DNA of 64,000 bases from Leptobrachium leishanense (GCA_009667805.1 CM019064.1:380243120-380307119); one strand, 5' to 3'; counted from the first letter of the stretch, positions 11,197 to 22,799 are shown. A program made the numbers and translations. Notes: a model not told the origin generated them from the letters alone.

Positions 11197-11440
11197 ATCA
11201 CACACCTGGCCATGGAACAGCTGAGAAGCCAATTGTCCCTTAACAAGTGTGAGTCACATCTGCAAACTGCTGTAAATTCTACACCGTTCACCTGAGTTGG
11301 ATGTACATACCCTCAAATTAAAGCTGACAGTCTGCAGTTAAAGCACATTGTGTTTGTTTCATCCCAACTCCATTGTGGTGGTGTATAGAGCCAAAGATGT
11401 TAGAATTGTCTCGCTGTCCCAATATTTCTGGACCTGACAT

Positions 11441-11814
11441 TATTTATTTATATATATATATATACACACACACTGTACGTCAGAGTGTGATGTGGCATAT
11501 TGCAGTATAGCGCATAATAAAAAAACTTATCGTAACCATGGTCACGTAACCTGTTGTATAGTTGTGACACAATCATTTGCAATCATTAATGAGGACACAG
11601 GTGTCAAATTAGGAGCTGCAAGGTGAAACTCAGGTGCAATATCCCAAAACTAGGATATGTAAAAATAAGAGGCCTCAAAGGAATTGTAGGACATGGTAAA
11701 GCAACATACATAGCTTTTATATAGAGAACTCCATAACTGAAAAACGCCAATTGGCCACAACGATTAACGTAAACCTGAAAAAATTACATGCAACTATATG
11801 GACAGGAAAAAAGA
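11441..11814. other. Microsatellite and unassigned sequence
   Basis: A (ta)n run followed by (ca)n lies at about 11446-11474. The rest shows no gene or recognised repeat. Confidence 0.6.
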
Positions 11815-12499
11815 TTTCTCACTTCCGCTTAACCTTAGCACCACGCTGTGACAGCCCTCTAGAGGAAGAAGCTGATGAGGCACTGGGCTGGCTGGATGCA
11901 TGACGGCTACTGCGTCTGAGGCCTTCGGGTGGCTGTTGCTGGGGTGCGGGTGGCTGGACAGGGGATGGTGGTCGTTTTAGCAACAGTGAGATGGGTGGTC
12001 TTGAGCGTTGCTGCTCCACCAGAGCGGCACATGGCACGCATCTCCCTCTGCAGGCCATACATCCTCTCCCCCCCCAGGATTGCACTTGCCTGGTCCCCAG
12101 CCTGCTGTCTCTGCAGCAGTTCGGCCATGTTGCCCAGTAATTGCTAGAGAACCTCATTAGCGGTCACTGCGGCTGGAGGCTGTGGTCCAGGCTGGGGCTG
12201 AGCCTGCTGTCGCGGAGCCTGCTGCTGGGGTTGAGCCGCAGCATGCGGGACAAGGTGGCTTCAGGGCTGTGTTCTGTGCTGATGCAGAGCTGATGGGGGG
12301 GTCCGTTGAGGGGCCTTCTGTTGTGGGCTCCACTTCAGGTTGTTCCTGTGATTGTGACAGGGGTGACATTCCCATTACCCTGAATATGTCCTCCACATCC
12401 AGGAAGTCCGACATGGAATGTTCGCTGAGGTAACGACGGTCAACCGGGGGAGCAGGTGATGAGGTTTGTGGGGGGGACTGGGCATCCGTTGTTGTACCT
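11815..12499 (-). pseudogene. Harbinger accessory protein, C-terminal exon
   Basis: On the minus strand a clean acceptor ('tcctctcttcacag') opens an exon at about 12499. It encodes an acidic linker with SMSDFLDVEDIF and then a Pro/Ser/Gln-rich stretch. After a frame change comes MAELLQRQQAGDQ, a short amphipathic helix, and a basic tail ending AKVKRK near 11820. Together with the Myb-like exon at 13950-14530 on the same strand, the layout fits the Myb/SANT accessory gene of Harbinger transposons. Those proteins bind the transposase and aid nuclear import and TIR binding. Two frames are needed, so it is decayed. Confidence 0.5.
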
Positions 12500-13430
12500 G
12501 TGAAGAGAGGACCGAATGACATGAATGCAATGCTCAATACACTGTTGGATGTATGTCCAATCAATAGCTAAACATTAATGTGTCAGACACAGGTGCCAGC
12601 ATGATTTCAGATGCAAATAAATGTGAATCCGTGTCTACTTGCAGGCCTTTCCTTTTACACATGTCAATGAGGGGGTATGTGAGCTCTGTAGATTCACACC
12701 TGCATGTGTTGTTACTATATCGGCCATGTTGCACTGGGACACATATCGTGGAATCATGCTGATGGGAAGTGCATCGTACATGACAACCTGCAGCGTGTCA
12801 CACCAATGCACTGCATTTTAGTATACGAGGATGTGCTCACGTGATGCAGCTTACTGTAACTGGTGATGTAGTATAAGGGCAGGTCCCCGCTATTTTCCTT
12901 TGGATTTTGCACCAGCTGTTTGGATTATACATGTTGCAGGGCAGCACTGTACGTGCCCTGCACATCGGCATGAATGAATAAATGTCGTCCCTGTGGAAAT
13001 CGGCACATGTTCCCCCCTCAGAATGCACCCCTGCTAATTGAAGCCATAAATCTGTGCTGTATACAATATTGATTGTGCACTGTGCTATTCTTGTTGCAAC
13101 CCACATGCAATGATGTTCAACAAACATGACAATGGAAATCATAATGGTATATTTTTAATTAAATTTTTCCTTTTTTTTTTTTTTTCTTGCTATCAACATG
13201 CTGTTCGTAATCATTCACACTGATGAGGAACCGGACTCGGTTTCACATTTCAATACATTGCATGCATCACCAGTGTTGACCTGTCAGATGTGAAGTCATT
13301 GAGACGTCTCACTGAGTTTGACACTGACCATCAAGGAGATGTGTGCTATTTTCACAGATATGGTGCACAGCCATGCCATCAACTATCAAGGCTCAACAAT
13401 GAGTGGGCCGCGCACAGCTGGCCATTAGAC

Positions 13431-13553
13431 CAGGGGTCTGCACACTTGGCTCCCAGATATCTTGAACTACAATTCCCATGTGGCTCTGTCATCCTGAGCA
13501 TCATGGGATATGTAGTTCCCAAAACATCAGGGAGCCAGGTTTTCTGACCCCTG
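13431..13553. mobile_element. hAT-type MITE, 123 bp
   Basis: It begins CAGGGGTC and ends GACCCCTG. The arms include 'ggctccca' with 'gggagcca' and 'actacaattccca' with 'gggatatgtagt'. Flanks are CATTAGAC (13423-13430) and CATCAGAC (13554-13561), an 8-bp target duplication with one mismatch. Confidence 0.8.
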
Positions 13554-13778
13554 CATCAGACCATTTTATAGGGCCCTACTGATATCTACAAAGCATGAGA
13601 CGCAGCCCCCCTAACCAAATACACATTTAACCCTGTCTTGCCTCAACATCTTTGACCTTGTTTTAAAGCATAGTCCTATCCACTCTGTTCTCGCATTTCC
13701 CCCATATCACCTGGAAACAGGTCTACATCTTCATTGTCTTTTTCTCAGTTTCAGGCATCCTGGCACCTTCTAATAGTT

Positions 13779-13852
13779 TTGCACTACAAGTCCCATGATG
13801 CACTGTGTAGCAATTGGGTGACCGGGCATCATGGGATATGTAGTCCAAAAGC
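13779..13852. repeat. Foldback MITE with ACTACAA-type arms
   Basis: The arms 'ttttgcactacaagtcccat' and 'catcatgggatatgtagtcc' (then 'aaaag') pair across a short loop. It resembles the interior arms of the MITE at 13431-13553. Confidence 0.6.
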
Positions 13853-13949
13853 ATACTCTATTTGGCTGTACAAAAAAAACAATCACATTTGACACACGAA
13901 ATAGTCTGGATGTAAGCTATACTCCCTCTCGGTGGATGTGTCCTCTGCC

Positions 13950-14530
13950 CCTGGCAGAGTGTGGACGCCGGGGATTCCTTCCACACCAGTTACACTGAGC
14001 CTCTCCTTGGACTGCTCCTCCCACTGCGCGTACACATAGACGTGCGGCGGTCCATCACCCATCTGCCTTGTAGCTCCCTGGCCATCTTCAACTTAAGCTC
14101 CCGCTTACAGTCCTGGTACCGGTGCTTGATCGAGTCCATGGAGCGGTTCCTCCCCAGCGCAGACACAACTGCTCGATCTCCCCCCACAGGCTTTGATGGT
14201 GTTGTCCAGCTGTCGCCTTGTCATCCAGCTGCTGTGCCCTTGCCATGTATTCCGCTATCAGGACATTTTTCTCCTCGAGTGTGTAGCGCTCCTCGCGTAT
14301 ACGCTGCAATGAGGCCCCTTCTGACACCTGTGTCCTGGAGTGTGTCTGCCCTCTGACTCCCTGTTCTGTCCCTTGTGCAACACCTGTCCCTTGGCTAGAT
14401 GGATGAAATACATTGGTTGTGGAGCTTTGTTGATCCTGTGACTGGGCGGGATGGAGTCCCAGTCTTTTTCTTTTTAGAAGGTTTCACTCACGATCTGGAC
14501 TGAGTGCCGCCGTGTCTCGATGTTGGAAGT
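13950..14530 (-). pseudogene. Myb/SANT-like Harbinger accessory exon
   Basis: Minus-strand residues include YTLEEKNVLIAEYMARAQQL, then SLWGEIEQL in one frame and SMDSIKHRYQDCKRELK in the next. This is the three-helix Myb/SANT pattern (E..vLi, W..I, ikhRY.D.K) of the DNA-binding accessory protein encoded beside Harbinger transposases. The two parts are in different frames, joined near 14150-14190, so the gene is broken. The exon at 11815-12499 probably supplies the C-terminus. Confidence 0.6.
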
Positions 14531-14539
14531 TTCTCCGGT

Positions 14540-15265
14540 GTCTATCTGAAGCATACACCATATGGAGGAGTCAGGTAGGTTATTTAAATCAAAAGTAACA
14601 TTTATTTAGTAATGATAAAATCGCCCAACGCGTTTCGTCATACAGACTTTTTCAAGGGCTGTAATACAATAAAATCACCATATATAAAAACCTTTCCCTC
14701 CCCTTCCGTTTATATAGTCCCTCCTTTCGTTTCATTGGTACTTCCAACTCCGGCGTTCTCCATATATGGTCTGTTCCATCCTCTTTGTTGCCGTGCTGTT
14801 ACATTCCTTCCGATCGTATTACGCGCATCGTGCATTTCCGGTTGTATTTCTTCTACGAATCGTGCACCTCTGCTGTATATCGCTTCCTTCCAATCTTTCC
14901 TTCTGGTCCTATTCTACCCGCCGATCGCGTTCTTTATCGATGATCTCTTTCATCACATGTTTTCAGTCGGTGTCTTTACTTCATTATGCTGTAATATAAG
15001 ATTGTCCTGTGAAGTTTCTATATCATCCTGTTCCGAATCGGTCATCCTCTTTCGTTTTCATATTCCTGGTGCATTTTTACTTTCGTTTTCAGCCCTCATT
15101 TATTTTCGTTTTTTCACACTTGGCATCTAGAAGGATCTTAAGACATAACTACATATCAGATATAGATCTTAAATTTATAAGAAGCATTTTATGTCAAATT
15201 CTTCGTTCAAACCTTTTGGGCTCATTGTTTTCAATTTATATACCCAAAACATTTATTTTTGCAAC
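14540..15265. repeat. Penelope-like terminal-repeat-type sequence
   Basis: The 'cccaacgcgtttcgtc' plus 'ctttttcaaggg' signature near 14618-14658 is the kind found in terminal repeats of Penelope-like elements. The segment near 15200-15255 ('ccttttgggctcattgtttt') may be its far side. The 172-codon frame at 14612-15130 is hydrophobic, low-complexity and without a domain, so I do not call it a gene. Confidence 0.35.
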
Positions 15266-16254
15266 AGATTGGCCTGGCCTAGCTTCTTCACTCCCCTCGC
15301 TCACACTACTATGTCTCTCCCCCTCTCCACAGGTGACCCTCTAAGGACTCGCGGCACGGCTACGCTCTCCACTCCTACGCTCTCCACTCTTACCACTGCT
15401 ATGCTCTGCAGCCCATCTGGCACCTCCACGTGTGCCATCTCCACCCCTACTGACATGCTGCACACGTGTCCTGTCGCTCTGACTCCCACGCCCTGACACC
15501 TCTACCTCTCGTCACCTCGTGCTGCTCCTCCCTCCATCTCCTCTCCCTGCACCTCCATGACAAACAGTGACACACAGGTACAATGGGGAATACCCTGTCC
15601 TGTTTGCTCGCGCAATTCATCGGCGGGAGAAAAAAGCGAGAGGATCGTAATTCCAGCTGTAATTTGCACGCGCAAAAGTTTAACGCTTTGCGCGAAGATT
15701 GTAATATAGCCCTACGTCTTTTGCACTATAGCACTTTGGGTTACAATTTTAGAAATTTTGATGCATCACTCTGTAACAGGATCACAATCAATCATTGAAA
15801 TTATATGCACCACAAAGCGATTACGTACAAACTACATTTAATAACTTTTCAAACTTAACTCTAGCATTGGCGCACAGATATGCAAGTGTCAACTCTGGCT
15901 TAAGTGGCTCTAGCGCATGACCCCATATTACATTTCGAATGATAACGGTTTAAAAACCCGTTAGCGCATCAGGGATTGCACTCGCTTACTGTACTTTGAG
16001 CTCCCTATACTTAACATGGGAAGGGCAAAGAGTAATTAGTGTGAGTACAATTACCGCACCGCTGTGGCTAACTGAAATGTTATCCACAGCTAGAAGCTGG
16101 TGCTAACTGATACCGCTTCTGCTCTCTTGGTTTATGCAGCCGGCCAGATAGGGATTAGTGCGCAAAACCGCTTTTTGTGCAAATATTTAAAATTTCAACT
16201 GTTTTTACTTTTTATTGACTCGATCCGTGTTAACAGTGCTATAATATTTGAATA
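15266..16254. other. Unassigned, with GCGCAA-rich transposon end
   Basis: Positions 15590-15712 carry repeated GCGCAA/TTGCGC motifs and end 'gattgtaatatagccc'. This resembles the right terminus of Harbinger C at 37340-37516 ('gaatgtaatagggccc'), so a related Harbinger end is likely. A pyrimidine-rich block with a 'ctctccacag' acceptor-like site lies at 15316-15331. No gene is supported. Confidence 0.4.
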
Positions 16255-16480
16255 AAAAGTTACTTGTGCTGAACACTGCTGGTGGTCCTGCCCATCTTTC
16301 CAACTTCATCTACTGCATCTCGAACTCGGTCACAATCTTCCGCCTTCTCCAATACTGACACGGATGTGGAAAACCGTGTGGCCTTGTTTGTGACCATTGC
16401 AGCCACTACGGCTGAACTTAGGTGCCCTAGTTTGTTTGCTTTCCGGTTGAGAGTCGGACTCAGACGCACTATCATTTATT
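16255..16480 (-). pseudogene. Possible Myb-like accessory fragment
   Basis: The 71-codon frame includes DRVRDAVDEVGKMGRTTSSV followed by QHK, reminiscent of 'W..i..aVn.vg..gRT..evqhKW' in Harbinger Myb-like proteins. The first half lacks a clear domain. Tentative. Confidence 0.28.
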
Positions 16481-17999
16481 CTGGGGGATGGGGGCCATGC
16501 ATGTGCTGTCGTTTACGTCCTCCAATACCTCTCTCATTGCTCTCCCCTCCACGCCTCTTGCCCGCCACACCTCTGCTCCCGTCCACACTCCACTCCTCGA
16601 CACCATGCCTCTGGTCTCCTCCACTCTCGCCTGCACTCTACCTCAACCTGCCTGCCCTCTGCCTCTCACTTGTACTTCGCCCCACACTTGAACTCTACCC
16701 CTCAGTTCCATGCTCACTGACAACCTTACCAACAAAAGCACCAACATTCGCACTCACACCTTCATTCTCACCCCCGCCCCACAACACATGCAATCTCTAA
16801 CTCCAGACATCCTTTGAACACTCACAAATCAATTAAAACTCGTTGAGACTCCACTCAAGTGATCTCTCCGTCTCTTCAAAGGTGAAGAAGTCATGCATTG
16901 TGGTGGTGCTTTTAAATAGGTGAGGACAGCGATTAAAACGTAGCATTTATTGTATACTTAAAAAATCAAACTAACAAAAACAAACATACATAAACAACTG
17001 TGTCCCACACAAGCCATGTAGAAAAGAAAAAATCAATGCCACATCGGGTGTAGATTCTTTGTATGGGTAGGTGAGACACTGGAAAAATGACAGACTAAGC
17101 TGTTTTTTCTTAGGACCCTGTTCAACGTATTAAATCCACATCACTTACCATATGAATAGGTAATTGCATATTGGCAAACAAAAAAAAAATTGTGGTGGTA
17201 CCTAATTGGCTGCGCTGCCTGTGCAGTGGGTGTGCACAAGTACTGGCTAAAATATTATTAATTTTGGATTGCTGTTAATGTAAGATCAATGTGGCCTAGT
17301 ATACTACTACCCTAATTTCAGTGCTTCAGAATTTAATGAATCGGTAATAAATCTCCTCGCCATTCCAAAATAATGACTGAAAATGAATTAACAAATCTGC
17401 AGTCAAACGACTTCTGTTTCGTACAATTTTTTTTTTCTTCTACTTCGATGAAACAAACTTCAGCCATGCGCACCTAGTAACTATTGTCACGCAGATACTA
17501 TTGTTAAAAAAAAACAGCTGATGGGCTTGAATATATTTTATATCCTGTGAGTGAGGTCCTGAAGGGCCTTGTACACGGACTAAATAAATTGCGGTTACGC
17601 TATTGATATATAATTTTTTCATTTGCAGCTCTTCCTTGGCTTTTTTATGATTATGTGTAGGTATTTCTATCAAGGAGATAATGGGAGAGTTATTATGAAG
17701 GTCATGTAATATATATGCATAGTTTGCATAGGTACATTTTGTGTATATGTATACACATCCTGTGTGGGTCACCTTTTTCTTTGGTTCCTGGAAAATAGAC
17801 GACACCTGCCACAGGGAAATAGACGGTGGCCCGAGGGAATGAAACCTGCCTTGGAAAATAGAGAGTGGCCATTGGAGACATCTGCCCCAGGATAGTAGAC
17901 AATCAATATCAAGTTTCTACAACATACAAAGAGACAAGCCTATAGCTTGGCTGGGATATTCATCTATTAATCATTACTTATGTAAGTGACTGATAGCCA
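16481..17999. other. Unassigned; pyrimidine-rich then AT-rich
   Basis: Positions 16500-16800 are strongly C/T biased on the + strand, and the resulting frames are low complexity. Positions 16900-18000 are AT-rich with several homopolymer runs. I see no gene or element boundary. Confidence 0.45.
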
Positions 18000-18966
18000 G
18001 AGGGAGCCCAATATATGGAACTCTTTGACAAGGGTTGTCCTGTAGGAAGGCTCTCTACTGCAGGTCATGTGGGGGACGTGCTAAACTTTAAAAATTATGT
18101 TTTCCACATTATCTCGCTTATTTCCAAGAGGCTGCACTATATACGACAAAAGGGATTCCCTGTTGATTGGTCAATATTGTTATTGCCAAAAATGCTGTGT
18201 TACAAGTGTAGCGCTCACTCCCGGAGGAGCCGCTGAATTTAACCTCGGGTTAGTCTCACCGCACTAGGGAATAAATATACACCAGCACTGTTGTGGATTT
18301 TATAGATTATATACTTTACTGATCCCAATAAAGCGGCATATATAATGTGAATACGGTATATGAACGACAGGATTTCGTAATGCGAGAAAAACACACGGCG
18401 GCAAAAGGAAAGTTTAACCCCTTTGTTTCTGGAGTGCAAGTCACGCAAAAGTAATGTCCCAAAAAGGTGTGTGTGTGCGATTCAGGTACCCGGGTACTAT
18501 ATTCAACTGGCCAGTGAATGGATTGAGCAATTCTTCGACTTTTCACGTTGGGGCCCTGTAGATTTAAACAATACTGCAGCGTGCTTTGTTTAAACTTGGA
18601 CTGTGGCCTGGAAGGCCTCTCACCCATCCGCTGGACAATCTGTTCCGCTGTCCGATCAAGGATCTCTCTCCGCTTGATTATACTGGAACTCTGTGCCACC
18701 GGATCCGCTTCTCCTGCTTGTCCAATTTCGGTAACGAGAATTACAGCCTACCGTCTGCACTCCCAGTGGATCATCGCGGTCTCCTTACTCGGGGTCCAAA
18801 CCGGAACGTTGTGTCTGCGCAAAACCTCTCAGCGATGTGTGGATAGGTCTCCGCCAGCACTGTCTCTGATTCTCAGCACCCGCAAGGCAGCTTCTGCTCT
18901 GGCCTGGTCTCAATCTCTGGCAGTCTCACGTGCGTCTTCCACCTTTTCGTTGCTCTGCTCACACTG
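18000..18966. other. Unassigned, probably element-derived
   Basis: A minus-strand frame (18316-18699) reads SSIIKRREILDRTAEQIVQR, and further minus-strand frames run toward 18960 (KVEDARETARDQARAEAALR). These look like decayed protein sequence, but I do not recognise the family. The minisatellite begins where this sequence ends. Confidence 0.35.
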
Positions 18967-18971
18967 GCTCT

Positions 18972-19432
18972 CTATCGGGCGAGGCTGCAGATGTCCTATC
19001 GGGCGAGGCTGCAGATGTCCTATCGGGCGAGGCTGCAGATGTCCTATCGGGCGAGGCTGCAGATGTCCTATCGGGCGAGGCTGCAGATGTCCTATCGGGC
19101 GAGGCTGCAGATGTCCTATCGGGCGAGGCTGCAGATGTCCTATCGGCGAGGCTGCAGATGTCCTATCGGGCGAGGCTGCAGATGTCCTTCGCACGAGAGG
19201 CTGCAGATGTCCTATCGGGCGAGGCTGCAGATGTCCTATCGGGCGAGGCTGCAGATGTCCTATCGGGCGAGGCTGCAGATGTCCTATCGGGCGAGGCTGC
19301 AGATGTCCTATCGGGCGAGGCTGCAGATGTCCTATCGGGCGAGGCTGCAGATGTCCTATCGGGCGAGGCTGCAGATGTCCTATCGGGCGAGGCTGCAGAT
19401 GTCCTATCGGGCGAGGCTGCAGATGTCCTATC
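18972..19432. repeat. 24-bp minisatellite, about 19 units
   Basis: The unit is 'tatcgggcgagg' plus 'ctgcagatgtcc'. Nearly all units are identical. One is 23 bp (near 19141) and the next but one is a 25-bp variant (near 19187-19211, 'ttcgcacgagagg'), so length modulo 3 is restored. Because 24 is divisible by 3 and the unit has no stop, several frames on both strands stay open (repeats such as GRGCRCPI on +, DRTSAASP on -). That explains the long frame at 18548-19717. Confidence 0.95.
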
Positions 19433-19555
19433 GCTCTCTCCCACCCACTTCCTGTCCCCGCCGCAAAGCATGATGGAAAACGTAGTCCCGTTGTGTCCAG
19501 TATACTTTACATTGCGATTGTCTCCCTCTGGTGGCCAAACCCGAGCAATACATCA

Positions 19556-19965
19556 ACAGAGTTTTTAAACAGCGCGACACAAGTATTTAAAGCGCTAATA
19601 AATTCTTTAGCGCTGTACAATGGGAGACACAGAATAACAAATATACATACGTCACACACGGAACAGAAGGAGGGAGGACCCTGCTCTAGAGTTTACAATC
19701 TAAGAGGAGAGGGATGACCCGTTAGGTGAGGGTAAATGAAGTGGCGGGTTGCAGGAGGAGTGAAAGGGAAGAGGAGCAGGAAATGACAGTAGGGAGATCA
19801 TGGTGTGAGTAATACGTTTTCAGAGAATTTTGAAGGACTGGAGAGATGGGGAAAGTCTAATGTTGCAGGGAAGGGAGTTCCATAGAAGGGGGGGCAGCTC
19901 GGGAGAAGTACTGAAGGCGGACGTTGGGGGTGCGGGTACGTGGAACTGATAGTATCAGATCGTTA
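19556..19965 (-). mobile_element. L2-like LINE 3' end, second subfamily
   Basis: On the minus strand the last RT codons appear with frameshifts (FSRAAPLLWNSLP and PSLQSFK-like blocks). Next come 'cttagattgtaaactct' and an L2-type end containing 'attgtacagcgctaaagaat'. It is more diverged than the copies at 2453 and 47861. Confidence 0.7.
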
Positions 19966-20460
19966 CGTATTTTGATTCCTGGAAATTAGTAATTTTTGGG
20001 GCCGTAACGTTTTAAGGTAGATTGTTAAACCAAAGAACGATGAAGCTGGAAACAAATTCGAACTAAACCTCTATTTTTAAGGAGTTACTACTTTACTTTT
20101 TTCTTGTTGCCTGTGCTTTAAGTTGTTTATGTAATGCTATGTGGTTTTTATTTTTTTACCAGGGCAGTACCTGGCTGAAATTCATAACGGGACAGAGGAA
20201 AAAATGTTGACTTTTTTTTTTTGCTAAAATTCATTTTGAATTGGAGTGAACTGTGAATAAACACTTGATGAAGATTGTGCTTGCTTGGGTGTCTTTAGCT
20301 AGTTGGTTCCTTAAATAATTCCGTCTGAACTTTTCACATCATATTAAATATAGTTTCACGGTAAGCAATGCTGTGGGGCAGTAACGTCATATATCTAGAC
20401 ACTTTGCAAAGAAGAGTAAACCGTTGTAAACCATTTGACGCAGAAGTAATCGTGGAAATG
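19966..20460. other. Unassigned AT-rich stretch
   Basis: No coding potential or recognised repeat apart from T runs near 20150 and 20212. Confidence 0.5.
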
Positions 20461-20790
20461 TTACCATGTGCTGTCAATTCTGCGCGAAATGTCATGTTTC
20501 AAGGCAAGTTTTGAATCACTGGAAATTGGGTACAATTCATACTCTGCCTGTAAACTGTCCATCTCCTCTTTGTGAATAATATTTGGTAATTTTTTTGTAC
20601 TATCAGAAATTATATAAAAATGACACTTCCAATCGTTTTTTTTTTTTTTTTGTTCTAAGAATTTTGCAGCTTTTAAAAAGTTGTTCTTTAACAGAAATCT
20701 CTGCTTCATGTATTGAGCGGCACAGTACAAGCGTCGCACTTCTTTGTAAAATAAGGTGATGGCATTTCTTTGAGCTTGAAGAAAGCAGAT

Positions 20791-21466
20791 TGTACAGCAA
20801 ATGCTTATGCCGGCTATTGATTACGGAGATGTAGTGTATGCAGCCACCCCGCAAACACACCTTCATAAACTTACTACATTGTATAACTCATTGTGCCGCT
20901 TTGCGCTACAATGTAACTACATGACCCACCATTGTGACATGTTAAAAGAGCTAAACTGGCCATCGCTGGAATCCAGACGCACCCTTCACCTTTCCAGCCT
21001 GGTGTTTAAGAGCATTTCTGGGAAGCTGCCACCCTACCTGAATAGACTGCTTCCCTCAGCAGCTCCCTCATCCTATAACCTCCGATCCAGGACCAGCACC
21101 TTACTTGCTATACCACAATACAAAAAGACAGTGGCTCGGTCCTCATTTTCCTACAGAGCACCACAATTATGGAATAACCTCCCAGACACCATCAAATCTT
21201 CCCCCAGCCTTAAATCACTCAAAAGCTCCTTACTAACATACCTCAATACAGAATGCACCTGTAAACATGTAACCTAGTGACTATATTTCCTACATATTTT
21301 TCTGTTAATCTGTATATTTGTGTTGTTTTTTAATATCTTGCATTGTATTACTTTGTATTTCTGTAACTGTAACACTTCAATGTTCTTGAACCCAGGACAT
21401 ACTTGAAAACGAGAGAAATCTCAATGTATCCTTCCTGGTAAAATCCTTTATAAATAAATAAACTTC
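20791..21466 (+). mobile_element. LINE family A, 5'-truncated
   Basis: This copy joins the end of a reverse-transcriptase protein to the tail that recurs through the window. It therefore identifies the family of all those tails. The 3' end is 'ggtaaaatcctttataaata' plus aata repeats. Confidence 0.85.
20801..21277 (+). pseudogene. LINE family A RT C-terminal region
   Basis: The 158-codon frame begins LMPAIDYGDVVY (the 'l.P..dY.d.v' block after the RT palm). It continues with LESRRTLHLSSLVFKSISGK and YNLRSR, then SFSYRAPQLWNNLP and SLKSLKSSLLTYL. This is the C-terminal domain pattern of Jockey-group LINEs (CR1/L2/Rex1-like). The endonuclease and the YxDD core are missing through 5' truncation. 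Confidence 0.82.
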
Positions 21467-21524
21467 ATCTGCGTGGACTGCAAGAGCTTGTGTAGATGCA
21501 AAACCCATGAGTTGTTTGATTTTG

Positions 21525-21884
21525 CTGCAGCAGAAAACCAAAAAGAAAACAATCTCTAGGATCTCTTCGTTCTTTTTATTCACTAAACGGTGAACTTTTC
21601 AAACGGAGAAGGAAAGACTTGTATAATCCCATAATTTCATCATGCAAGACATGAACCTCTGACTGTAGCATAACATTGAATTTATCAACATGGGTTAAAA
21701 TGGCATGCAACAAATAAAGGTAAACCCAGTGGCGGCTGGTGACATTTAATGTTGGCGGTGCGCTACACTGGAAACATGAATGTTTTTAATTATGAAAAGG
21801 AACATAGAAAGGGGAAAAGTCCTCACGCTTGCAGTGTAGAGCCTGGCATAAATCTTTCAGTACTGGAGTGTCCTAGAAAGACAA
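21525..21884. other. Unassigned; possible hAT-like start
   Basis: Apart from 'cagtggcggctggtgaca' near 21729, which resembles hAT termini, no structure is clear. The matching other end was not found. Confidence 0.35.
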
Positions 21885-21887
21885 TAA

Positions 21888-22314
21888 GGCTAAGGTCAGA
21901 CGAAAGCATTTTTAACGTGCGTTTAACCGCACAAAATCACGGCCGTGCTAGCAGCAAATGACGTCCAATGCCGGGGAACATACGAAGAACGGCCGCACGA
22001 AAGTTCGTCCGCGCAACGCAAGTGGCAAACGAATGCATTTTTTCTAGAACGTCAAACCGCTACAACTGACGTACAGAGTGCGCTGCGTCCGCATAGTGGC
22101 GTGTTTGCGTGATTAGGAGACGTCAGACGCTGCACACGTCCGGCCAACATAACGTCCAGAAGCAAAAAGGGTTTTATTGATGATCCGTACAAAATAACGG
22201 ACGAAAATGCGCATCGTATGACCGCTATCGCGTATTCCGTGAAAAAATATGTCCATTCGTTCGAACGCACTTTTTCACGGACAACGTGAAAAATGCGTTA
22301 GTCTGACCCTAGCC
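21888..22314. mobile_element. GGCTAGGGTC foldback MITE, copy 1
   Basis: It starts GGCTAAGGTCAGAC and ends GTCTGACCCTAGCC. Flanks are TAA and TTA. The interior is CG-rich with paired segments. It is inverted relative to the copies at 23095-23530 and 46840-47249. The 3-bp T-N-A flanks of the family suggest Harbinger mobilisation. Confidence 0.8.
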
Positions 22315-22799
22315 TTAGAGGACATACGTTGCGCAGTACGTCACATCTTAAGTCATCATGATCTGAAACAAGAAATGCACTCATTCAAGAGCCACAATAA
22401 AGTCAGGTCTAGACTATAAGAGACACAAAAAATGGTACAACTCCTAAGACTGGGAGCAGCGGATGTGGAAAGGAAAACCAAAGGTTGCTTAGGAAGTTTT
22501 GTTTTGGCAGCGTCCCTGCTAGACAGAGCGAGGGATGTTCAGTAAGTTATTGCACAGATGAGCCAGGTTTTTATTTACTGCTTTGTTTGGTAGCTTCCAC
22601 ACCTTCTTTAAACAGCATCTCTCTGTAAAGTGACTGTCCGTAAAGTTATTACCCTAGAGGTCCATGCTATGTTGACCTGTGACTGCTGGATCACAGTATA
22701 GATAAGTGTCTCCTGCACAATTAGGGTTTTCAATGACAATTGCCTAGTGCTTCAGTTGGTGTTAAAGATATCAAAGTCGATCCACCAGCCCTGTAGGGT
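22315..22799. other. Unassigned DNA downstream of host exon
   Basis: No repeat or gene recognised. Relative to the minus-strand exon at 22800-23049, this lies past the polyadenylation signal. Confidence 0.45.

Larger units (their letters stand above)
9761..11440. mobile_element. Tc1/mariner element, long TIRs
   Basis: The left end starts CAGTCAGGTCC (9761), preceded by TA. The right end finishes GGACCTGAC (about 11438), followed within two bases by TA. The inverted repeats extend about 210 bp each ('atattgggaca', 'ccaactcaggtgaacggtgt' and their complements). One transposase gene lies on the minus strand with a single small frameshift. A LINE-tail fragment is nested near the right end (11138-11196). 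The left TIR alone recurs at 38714-38796. Confidence 0.93.
12500..13949. other. Probable intron of the Myb-like gene
   Basis: The stretch between the two minus-strand exons has no recognised coding sequence. It contains two foldback insertions (13431-13553 and 13779-13852) and a T run near 13168. Confidence 0.45.
20461..21524 (-). pseudogene. Exon-like frame split by a LINE insertion
   Basis: On the minus strand a strong acceptor (long pyrimidine tract then 'ctgctgcag') opens a frame at 21524: KIKQLMGFASTQALAVHADE. It stops at 21464, where the LINE (20791-21466) is inserted. Beyond the LINE, from 20790, coding continues with LQAQRNAITLFYKEVRRLY, CAAQYMKQRFLLKN, an A-rich codon run, LPNIIHKEEMDSLQAEYELY and ends RRIDSTW with a stop at 20461-20463. 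I do not recognise the family; the layout recalls C-termini of transposase-derived cellular proteins. The LINE breaks it, so it is non-functional unless spliced around. Confidence 0.4.

Noticed and set aside
14612..15130. A 172-codon hydrophobic frame
   Set aside because: Low-complexity Phe/Leu/Ser-rich sequence from a T-rich terminal-repeat-like region, without a domain.
18972..19432. CRISPR-like array
   Set aside because: Units are contiguous with no unique spacers, and the context is a vertebrate genome. It is a minisatellite.
18548..19717. A 389-codon frame on the + strand
   Set aside because: Most of its length is the 24-bp tandem array, which is open in several frames on both strands. 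Its flanks show no domain.
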